NCBI GenBank assembly: GCA_019828595.1 | Contig: JAHQRK010000080.1 | Location: forward strand, 1 to 35,849 | Direction of reading: 5' to 3' | DNA length: 35,849 nt | From: Aphanomyces cochlioides | Lineage: Eukaryota > Oomycota > Saprolegniomycetes > Saprolegniales > Verrucalvaceae | Program-made: the position numbers and the translations under genes | Shown: positions 29,160 through 35,849 of the stretch, piece by piece | How positions within the stretch are numbered: position 1 is the first letter of the stretch | Layout: each line of letters opens with the position of its first letter | The notes under the pieces: model-generated | What the model was told of the DNA's origin: nothing | What the model saw: only the letters and a program-made list of their open reading frames with translations | The model's database searches: none

Positions 29160-31793
29160 AGGCGGCGAGAAAACGGGGTCCATGCCAGCCCTAGAGGCTA
29201 CGAGGGCCCCCCCTATGGGCACACCCTGCGGTTCTGTCTACTTCCCCCAGGGGCCTCTTCGGAGGGGCGGGGGCGGTATCCCGATTTGGGTTCTCGCCGG
29301 AGCAATGGTGTACCCCAGTCACCGTGCTGCGGGGATGGCATGGATTCCCCTTCTACCCCTGTCACTGGGGGTCTGGCCCCGGCCTTTCTCGTGACCAATG
29401 GGACTGAGCCAGCAGCCACCAACCGCGTCGCCCCCTGTGCTGAGCCTCCTAGAACGGGAGAGGAAGAAGAAAAATCTCAAGAGGACGTGGATATGGTCTC
29501 TGGAGACGCCGAGGGGAAGGATTCTACTGAAACCGAGGCCTTAACCGACGAGGGAAATACTCAAATTCACTCGGAGGTGGATGGGTCAGGCGACATTAAC
29601 GGCCAAGCGAAGCCGTGTGATACTCCTGGAGAAGTTATTCAAGAGGAACAATCGACAAACAATGACAATGACCAGTCAAATCAAGACATTGTCGACAAAT
29701 CCGTTGCTCAAGGAAATGGCGCTGTTGATCCTCCTACCGCGGCAGACAAAATACAAGGCGATCAAGAGCAACAAAACGCTGAAAAGGCCAATCCATGGAC
29801 GCAAAAGACTCCCGGCAAGGATTCAGCTTCGTCCAAGAAAGATGCCAAGCAAGGCAATGCCCCCAAAGGCGCGAAACACCGCAACACTGGTGCTCATGCT
29901 GTTGCCGATGACGATATTGCGCGATGCGAGGCCATGGCGGACGCATTCTACAAAGACTCTGGTGACATGGACGCCTTCATTGAAAACATTTTGCTCACTC
30001 CCCAGTCCCAAGTGTACGAGCTCACAGTCAAGTTGGGCGAAGGCTACAAGGACTGGTCCGAAAAAGTCATCTGCGATCAATTTGTCAAGGAAAATCCTGG
30101 TTCGTTATGGGGCTCCAAATTTCCGAACATTTTGATCCACAAGAAGAACCCACAGACCATTGTGATCTCAAGTTACAACTTGTCTACGTGCGTGGAAATG
30201 GGAGGCACAACGTTTCGACTTGGTGGCAAAGACTTCCTGGTTCCCAAGTACTCGCGTTATGGCAACAACTACTACGTTACGTTCAACAAGGTCAGTCACC
30301 CTTCGATGGCCAAGGCGATTGTCAAGAAAATGGCTGCATTGACCAAGTCAGTGATAGCAGCATTCAACCCTACTGCTGGTCAGAACATCAAGTCGCCGCA
30401 TTTGAGAGTCATTTTCAAGTCGCCTGCGCCTCCTGCAGTGTTGGTGCCAAAATCCGGCGACGCACTACGCGAAATCACCATTACGGATCCGTCGGGTCAG
30501 CCTTTTGTCGTCGTGTTTCAGCACAAGATCGCTGCTCTGAACAAGACATTGCCTCCGTCGATTGTTTCACGACGTGCAGAGGCCAAGGCTGAAAAAGCGA
30601 AGGCAAAAGCGGCCAAGGCAGCGGCAAAATCTCCTCCGTCAGGAGAAAAAGAACCTGAACCTGATGGAGACGATCATGATCAAGACCCTGGAACAAATGC
30701 GGAAGGCGAGGCCGACTCAACTGAGGCATCTGGAGATCGTCAAGATGAACAACCACAGCCAACAGCTCCTTCTCATGGCTCTGATGTCGATATGTCTGGT
30801 GACAGCGATCCCCCTAACAACAATGGACAAGACAAACAACAAGAAGATGTGGAAATGTCTACCAACGAATCGCCCGCTCTTGCTCCACCAAGTGAGCAGC
30901 CCAAGAACTCGCTGGACCTTCAATTGGTAACGGGCTACCGGTCTGGACCAGCTCCAAAACGTACTTTGCCTTCGTCCCCACGTTTGGATCCCCTGCCGAC
31001 ATCCAACCGTTTTCATATCCTCGAAGAAGACGACGTGGAACTCTCGTTTGAAGACTTTGCAGTGCCTCGAATTGTATTGGAAGATTCAAGTGCGCCACGC
31101 CCGAAAAAGACCAAAGGCAAAGCGAAGAAACAACGACTTAACAAGTCTGCTGCAGCCCACCTCGAATTGGCGAAGAAGATCATTCGAGACAAGAAAGTCG
31201 AAGGCAGTATCACCGAATGTCAACGCATTTTGCGAGATGATCCTCAGCTCGTTGCACATGCTATGTACGCACAAGATGAAGACCTCAGTTTGTTTCAGTC
31301 ACTTGTTGCAACCAAGACTATTGAGCGCAAGATGGCTTTGTTAAAAGCTCAAGGCAAACCTCACAACTACAAACATCACGTCAACTTCATGGCTCAATAC
31401 AAGATTCACCCGTCAGAAATCTTGGAAGAATTGACCACGGACATACCAGAGATCAAGCGCATCCTCTTTGCACTTGCTACGATTGACTTATTCCTCTCAA
31501 ATCGGGCCCCAGACCTCTACACAAACTCGGAGGCACTGACTGTTCTATTGAACCAAGAAGCAACAAGATTGCCTGACACCAACTGCTTGACGGACTGGTC
31601 GCTGTTTGCTTTGATCGAAAACTTCAGCGACAATCTCGAGAAGTTCACTTTGCCGGCTCCCGTCTTGTCGGCCATCTCGATGCTCAAAAGCATCACCAAC
31701 AATTACCACATCGACGAGCTCTGCAGCAAAGCTCACCACTCCATGAACGCCGACGAAATTGATCCCCTCGATTTGGAGGACGATCAACTCTAA
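29160..31793 (+). CDS. ORF1 protein, main open block (copy G)
   Basis: This is the longest ORF1 reading frame in the window, about 877 codons from the preceding stop at 29157 to the TAA at 31791. The original start was upstream at 27602. Copy I and small frame changes at 29097-29170 now separate it, so this block has no native ATG. In order it holds a GC-rich low-complexity part to about 29440; an acidic E/D/Q/N-rich part to about 29990; a globular domain, 30001-30560 (YELTVKLGEGYKDW to VVVFQHKIAALNK); an Ala/Lys repeat part (AEKAKAKAAKAAAK); a second acidic part; NRFHILEEDD near 31005-31035; a basic cluster near 31100; and a helical C-terminus ending DLEDDQL. There is no CCHC knuckle and no family I recognise. 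A role in binding element RNA is inferred only from its place in a two-ORF LINE. Confidence 0.85.
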   Translation, partial: RRRENGVHASPRGYEGPPYGHTLRFCLLPPGASSEGRGRYPDLGSRRSNGVPQSPCCGDGMDSPSTPVTGGLAPAFLVTNGTEPAATNRVAPCAEPPRTGEEEEKSQEDVDMVSGDAEGKDSTETEALTDEGNTQIHSEVDGSGDINGQAKPCDTPGEVIQEEQSTNNDNDQSNQDIVDKSVAQGNGAVDPPTAADKIQGDQEQQNAEKANPWTQKTPGKDSASSKKDAKQGNAPKGAKHRNTGAHAVADDDIARCEAMADAFYKDSGDMDAFIENILLTPQSQVYELTVKLGEGYKDWSEKVICDQFVKENPGSLWGSKFPNILIHKKNPQTIVISSYNLSTCVEMGGTTFRLGGKDFLVPKYSRYGNNYYVTFNKVSHPSMAKAIVKKMAALTKSVIAAFNPTAGQNIKSPHLRVIFKSPAPPAVLVPKSGDALREITITDPSGQPFVVVFQHKIAALNKTLPPSIVSRRAEAKAEKAKAKAAKAAAKSPPSGEKEPEPDGDDHDQDPGTNAEGEADSTEASGDRQDEQPQPTAPSHGSDVDMSGDSDPPNNNGQDKQQEDVEMSTNESPALAPPSEQPKNSLDLQLVTGYRSGPAPKRTLPSSPRLDPLPTSNRFHILEEDDVELSFEDFAVPRIVLEDSSAPRPKKTKGKAKKQRLNKSAAAHLELAKKIIRDKKVEGSITECQRILRDDPQLVAHAMYAQDEDLSLFQSLVATKTIERKMALLKAQGKPHNYKHHVNFMAQYKIHPSEILEELTTDIPEIKRILFALATIDLFLSNRAPDLYTNSEALTVLLNQEATRLPDTNCLTDWSLFALIENFSDNLEKFTLPAPVLSAISMLKSITNNYHIDELCSKAHHSMNADEIDPLDLEDDQL

Positions 31794-31871
31794 GGCTTCT
31801 ATCCCCTGCATCAATCCATTTCAACCTCCCCTCTGACCCCTCCATTCTACTCATTTTCATCTGTACTCGTG
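31794..31871 (+). other. ORF1-ORF2 spacer (copy G)
   Basis: Pyrimidine-rich 78-nt spacer without ATG, differing by only a base or two from 11693-11770. The ORF2 ATG follows at 31872. Confidence 0.75.
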
Positions 31872-34808
31872 ATGACCGACAACAACTTCTCCGATGTCCC
31901 AACTGAACTCGTGGACTGGGACCCACAAATCATCTCCCTCAACACCAATGGCTTCTCCAACAGTCATCGGTACATCCTCGACAAACTATCAAGTGTTCAC
32001 GACGTTTCTTTTATCCAAGAAACCCGTTTCCGCACGCCAAGTCTCCACGACCGTGTTGCGTTCCATTGGCAACGCATCACAAACCACGAAGGCTCTTTGT
32101 TCTTTGAAGAGCCTATTTACCCTGAAGTATCCACGTCGCCAGCCACTGGAGGTCTGGCTACGTTGATACATCCTCACTCTCCTTTGAAGAACGCCACTCA
32201 AGTCCCTCATGACAAACCAGTGCTTCGTGGTCGTTATCTACAAGTGCGATGTACTCTGGGCCCACTGACAGTCGTTCTCCACAATATCTATGCGCCGGCA
32301 GCCTTCCAAGAACGAGCAAGTTACTTCGAAGAATTACCACGCGACTTTCCTCCACATGCGCTCCACATTGTTGGAGGAGATTTCAACTGCACTCTCAACA
32401 AAGATTTGGATTCGTTGAGACCCAGTACCTCCACCATGGCCGGCACCCTTCAACTGGAACAATGGATGCGCAGTTTGTCTCTGGTGGATCTGTTTCGTCG
32501 TCAAAACCCCGTGGCACGAGCCTTCACAAGTCCCACACTCACCAACCGACTCGACTACATCTTTTGTTCGTCCACCTTGGCGGGTCTTCGTCATTGGAAG
32601 GCGACGCACATGCCACACGTTCCACAGGCTGACCACGTGGCATGTCGTATCATCACAAAGCGTCAAACATTGCGCCATGGCTCTGGATCATGGAAAGCTC
32701 CAACTTGGCTACTTCGTCTACCACGAGCGGCCGAGATTGTTCATGGATGTCTGGATCGATTTTTGGACAAGTCTCCAACATTCCACAATATCTCCAAGGC
32801 CTACGACATGCTGGTCAATGATATCCGCTCCCAACTCAAAGAATTCCATTCTCAACGATTGGAGAAACAACGTCTGCCGTTGAAGAAGTTAGCTGTCGAG
32901 ATCGCTTCGCTTTTGCAAGTCCCCAACATGCGTCAAGATTCAGTGCTGGTGGATCGAGTGCGAGACCTTCAAAAGCAAATTCACGAGCTGCAAGATCGAG
33001 ACAAGCAGTTTCGTCAAGACCAGGCGTTCCAACTTCACTTGTACAAAGCAGAGCGCTCGTCCAAGTTCCACTTCATGTCCCCTGTCCCTACCCCCTTGAA
33101 GAAGACAGTCTTCAAAGAGTTGGTGGATGTCAATGGAAATGTTGTCTCCAATCAACAAGGCATGTCTGATGTCCTGGTCGACTACTACAAGGACTTGTTT
33201 GCAGCTCCCGAGGTGCAGCGATCTGGAGACGAAGTGTCGTCATTTCTGACCCCATTGACTCGACACAAGCAACTGCCAGAGCAAGCCCAGAAAGAGCTGT
33301 CGGCTCCCTTGCGCGCCAACGAGTTCTATCATGCTATTCGACACAGCAGTTCGAACTCAGCGCCAGGTCCCAACGCTCTGCCATTCGAAGTCCTCAAACT
33401 TGCACCTCACAAGTGGTCGTTGGTATTGGAGCTGCTATTCACACACCAGCTCCATTCTCACCCTCGCTTGACTCCCATGCAACTTGTCAGTACGCTGGTG
33501 TTGCTGCACAAGAAAGGCCCCAAGTCACAAGCCAAGAACTATCGGCCCATTAGCCTACTCAACACGGATGTGAAAATCCTGACGAGTATTCTGGCTTATC
33601 GACTCCAGCGCCACATTCGACACATCATCCACCCGGACCAGCAAGGCTTTATCCGTCGAAGCAATATCCAAACCAATATTGCACGACTGGATGACATGCT
33701 GCACCACATCAAACTACACAGTCCGTCCTCGATGGTGGCACTGCTTGACTTTGAGAAAGCTTTTGATCGCGTGGACCACGCGTACTTGCTCCGCGTCCTC
33801 CGTCACTATGGCTTTCCCGAAACCTTTGTTGACATGGTTCGCGTACTGTACTCGGGCCGCAAGTCTCGCATCTTGGTGAACGGCTTCTTGTCCAAGCCAG
33901 TTCACATCTCACGCGGTGTGTTGCAAGGTGATCCACTGTCGCCACTTCTGTTTGTGATCGCTTTGGAACCGATGTGCCAACTCCTACGGCAACACTCCAA
34001 CTATGGCATCAAGTGTGGGGATCGCTACCACACTGGGAGTTACTTTGCCGACGACTCGCAACTCTATGCGGCAAATGAGACGTGCCTCCACCGGCAGCTT
34101 GCATTGGTTCAAACCTTTTGCGACAAGTCTGGTTTCCGACTCAACGTAGACAAGACCCAAATTCTGACCTACAGCCAGTTGAATGGGAACCTTGCCTCAC
34201 TACAAGTTACTTCCGACAGTCCCGTGAAGGCTCTTGGTATCTTGGTTGCGCCCAATCTTTCTCCATTGGCACGTTTCAATTACGTGTTTGAGAAGTTTGT
34301 GGCTCGCTTGTCTTTGTGGCTCTACAAGGCTCGAACCATGGCCGGAAAAGTCACTATCCTGCACAGCATATGTCTGCCTGTGTTATGGTACCAACTGGCT
34401 TTTGTCCCTGCCGACAAAGACCTGGCCAAAAAGATCGACAAGGCCATGCTTCAATTTATGCATGGTGAAGAAATCAACCCATCCTCCTCTGTCCATGGCC
34501 TCCGTTTGATCAAAAAGGAGATCCTATTCATGCCGAAGAAGTCCGGTGGCTTAGGCCTGCACCATGCACTTGCTTTATGGCAACAACACAACCGCTCTGT
34601 CATGATCAGATGCATTCAAGCCATCACCACCCCACCCCGCAAGTCTGCCATGTCCGCCTGGATTACGCCGGGCTATACTCTCCTCGAGAAGGCTTTTCAT
34701 CCATGGGGTTCCCCCAGATCTCCTCTTGGCAAATGGCTCTTCTGCATTCATCAGACAACTGTACAAGAATCCCAATATCACTCCAATGTGGAAAGCCTTA
34801 TTGAGTAG
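31872..34808 (+). CDS. ORF2: APE-type endonuclease plus reverse transcriptase (copy G)
   Basis: This is the only copy here with endonuclease, linker and reverse transcriptase in one open frame (978 aa as read). ATG 31872 is chosen because it is the first ATG after ORF1; a GTG sits just before it. Endonuclease motifs: LNTNG (23-27), catalytic Glu in QET (49-51), HNIY (137-140), GGDFN (168-172), RLDY (226-229) and Asp-His (254-255). The linker at 340-390 looks coiled-coil. Reverse transcriptase motifs: NYRPISLLN (556-564), LDFEKAFDRVDH (625-636), RGVLQGDPLSPLLF (681-694), FADD (725-728) and GFRLNVDKT (754-762). The frame leaves the expected path at the C run 34711-34715 and ends SLIE. The zinc-finger domain continues in another frame. 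The enzyme would nick target DNA and copy element RNA from the nick. The layout fits L1-like LINEs; no RNase H is seen. Confidence 0.95.
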   Translation: MTDNNFSDVPTELVDWDPQIISLNTNGFSNSHRYILDKLSSVHDVSFIQETRFRTPSLHDRVAFHWQRITNHEGSLFFEEPIYPEVSTSPATGGLATLIHPHSPLKNATQVPHDKPVLRGRYLQVRCTLGPLTVVLHNIYAPAAFQERASYFEELPRDFPPHALHIVGGDFNCTLNKDLDSLRPSTSTMAGTLQLEQWMRSLSLVDLFRRQNPVARAFTSPTLTNRLDYIFCSSTLAGLRHWKATHMPHVPQADHVACRIITKRQTLRHGSGSWKAPTWLLRLPRAAEIVHGCLDRFLDKSPTFHNISKAYDMLVNDIRSQLKEFHSQRLEKQRLPLKKLAVEIASLLQVPNMRQDSVLVDRVRDLQKQIHELQDRDKQFRQDQAFQLHLYKAERSSKFHFMSPVPTPLKKTVFKELVDVNGNVVSNQQGMSDVLVDYYKDLFAAPEVQRSGDEVSSFLTPLTRHKQLPEQAQKELSAPLRANEFYHAIRHSSSNSAPGPNALPFEVLKLAPHKWSLVLELLFTHQLHSHPRLTPMQLVSTLVLLHKKGPKSQAKNYRPISLLNTDVKILTSILAYRLQRHIRHIIHPDQQGFIRRSNIQTNIARLDDMLHHIKLHSPSSMVALLDFEKAFDRVDHAYLLRVLRHYGFPETFVDMVRVLYSGRKSRILVNGFLSKPVHISRGVLQGDPLSPLLFVIALEPMCQLLRQHSNYGIKCGDRYHTGSYFADDSQLYAANETCLHRQLALVQTFCDKSGFRLNVDKTQILTYSQLNGNLASLQVTSDSPVKALGILVAPNLSPLARFNYVFEKFVARLSLWLYKARTMAGKVTILHSICLPVLWYQLAFVPADKDLAKKIDKAMLQFMHGEEINPSSSVHGLRLIKKEILFMPKKSGGLGLHHALALWQQHNRSVMIRCIQAITTPPRKSAMSAWITPGYTLLEKAFHPWGSPRSPLGKWLFCIHQTTVQESQYHSNVESLIE

Positions 34809-35838
34809 CTGGTTTGAATCCCGCTGGACTCCGTACGGCTGTCCAAATCACATCTCATCTTTGGATGTTCCCCTTTGGCACAACTCGTATCTGCCTGGAC
34901 TCGAAGACCTATACGATCAGTGCTCTACATCGACGCAAGACCAAGCCAATGTATTGGCTTCGCTTCACATCACGAAGTTGTCGCATTTGTTGACTCCGTG
35001 TCAGCGAGTTTGGCCAGCTTCGATCTTGTTCGACAAAATCAACCGTGCCTGCCGCCAAGCCAATTTTGTCCCTCCAACGAAACAATGGATCTCAATCTTG
35101 GTGACCAAGTTATCACGATTGTTTGAGATTGTTTCTGAAGAGGATGCTCCCGTGTTCCACTTGCCGACGCCAAGCTCTGAATGGATGGAATGGCACTGGA
35201 TGATACACCCTGACTCGAGTCCGATCTTGTTGGTGCTTGGCCACTTCTGCAATCGTGCAAAGATCAGAGCTTCTCCAGCTGTCAGCTCGTCGATTCTTCT
35301 GATACCAAGCACCCCAACCGGCCATTCAACTTCTGACGAAGACCCCATGCCTCACCCAATCGATCCCAACTTGCCGCCTTCCTCCAACCGACCCTGACCG
35401 ACATTCTCCCTCGATATGGAGAATTCATTTTAAAGACCTTTTCTTCCGTGCCAAGGCCATGCAAGATCTGTTTCAGTGTCAAATCTCGAGCCGACGCGTG
35501 CGGTTCTTTCGCCTGTTGTGTCACGAGATGTACGAGCATTTCTCCTGTTGCAGATGGTCAATCGTTCACTCCCTTCAAGAGTATCAGCGACTGCTCGAGT
35601 GTTCCTTTCCGTCCACGTGTCTGGAAAAACGTTCTACGAGACGCCCAAGCCGTCCGATGGATACTACATCCGTGGCTATCGGAAGATATGGCCGATTGTC
35701 CGAGCTGGCGGTGTACCTTATCGGAGATGGCTCCAACGTGCCGATCGCACCTTTCGACCCGACCTCACAGCGAAGAGTCCGATGGAAGTTGCCATTCATG
35801 CTGCCTCTTTGATCAAGCTACATCTACAACAGCTCCTG
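34719..35838 (+). pseudogene. ORF2 C-terminal domain remnant (copy G)
   Basis: The frame that should follow the reverse transcriptase (LANGSSAFIRQLYKNPN onward) is open from about 34719 to 35230. It then enters a strongly altered stretch: the finger region near 35490-35560 is scrambled by many substitutions and indels, and the CxxC and H/C spacing is no longer readable. From about 35585 the sequence again follows the other copies, with frame breaks, up to the deletion at 35838. This copy could not make the finger. Confidence 0.82.
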
Positions 35839-35849
35839 TCATTTAACCC
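35839..35849 (+). other. Terminal tail stub at the window edge
   Basis: TCATTTAA followed by CCC. The eight bases equal the end of the LINE 3'UTR and the CC matches the usual flank after the tail. The match is short, so this identification is tentative. Confidence 0.5.

Larger units (their letters stand above)
29082..35849 (+). mobile_element. LINE copy G, main part, best-preserved copy
   Basis: It continues from 27942 after inserted copy I and contains most of ORF1, the spacer, ORF2, and a short stub of the 3' end. From about 35230 to 35640 the sequence differs from all other copies far more than elsewhere. The last 270 or so bases of ORF2 and 3'UTR are deleted: the text jumps from AGCTCCTG to TCATTTAA (35839-35846), followed by CCC at the window edge. 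Whether this is genuine or poor sequence at a contig end cannot be told. Confidence 0.92.

Noticed and set aside
30291..30331. GTCAGT at the start of the 40 nt that copy C lacks, suggesting a spliced intron
   Set aside because: The missing segment does not end in AG, is very short, and encodes conserved ORF1 residues in copies G and H; a plain deletion fits better.
35839..35849. Window end TTAACCC read as the start of a telomere repeat
   Set aside because: Only one TAACCC unit is present, and the same TTAACC(CC) occurs at internal LINE junctions such as 22641-22648.
1..35849. LTR retrotransposon, DNA transposon, CRISPR or provirus
   Set aside because: No long terminal repeats, integrase, protease or transposase; repeats are dispersed LINE copies with target duplications.
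1..35849. tRNA, rRNA or host protein genes between the copies
   Set aside because: Copies abut directly; apart from the 26-nt filler at 27540-27565 there is no intervening sequence to hold them.

Overview
The whole window is one cluster of a single non-LTR retrotransposon (LINE) family. I found no base that clearly belongs to host DNA and no host gene. The proteins place it in a eukaryote: an apurinic endonuclease (APE)-type endonuclease and a LINE reverse transcriptase with a C-terminal zinc knuckle. Balanced GC and generic LINE proteins do not let me name the organism; a fungus, alga or other protist is possible. Pieced together from the copies, the element is about 7.35 kb: a 36-nt 5' leader, ORF1 (about 1,000 aa, function unrecognised), a 78-nt pyrimidine-rich spacer, ORF2 (about 1,350 aa: endonuclease, reverse transcriptase, C-x2-C-x7-H-x4-C finger), and a 145-nt 3'UTR that ends in CATTTAA with no poly(A).

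Layout from left to right. 1-2857: ORF2 3' part (copy A). 2858-3857: inverted ORF1 piece. 3858-7230: ORF2 piece lacking its 3'UTR (copy B). 7231-8671 and 15838-18591: one copy (D) split by a full-length-type insertion, copy C (8672-15837), with a 14/15-nt target duplication. 18592-22644: copy E, 5'-missing, with intact 3' end. 22645-23570 and 26696-27539: one ORF1 piece (H) split by an inverted copy F (23571-26695), with a perfect 17-nt target duplication. 27540-27565: filler. 27566-27942 and 29082-35849: copy G, the best-preserved copy, split in ORF1 by a 1.1-kb 5'-truncated copy I (27943-29081), with a perfect 15-nt target duplication.

The insertions are nested like Russian dolls: the family has repeatedly inserted into itself. 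Five of six readable 3' junctions have CC directly after the terminal TTAA. Such self-nested LINE clusters are known at some centromeres and chromosome ends (Zepp/ZeppL of green algae, Grem-LINE1 of Mucor, telomeric LINEs such as MoTeR). This window may be such a locus, but that is inference.

In an active copy, ORF1 would presumably coat the RNA, and ORF2 would nick the target and copy the RNA from its 3' end. No copy here is fully intact. Many breaks are single-base changes in C, G or A runs, so some may be sequencing errors. Two poly-C sites in ORF2 recur across copies. The more interesting one separates the reverse transcriptase from the zinc-finger frame in all seven copies that cover it.
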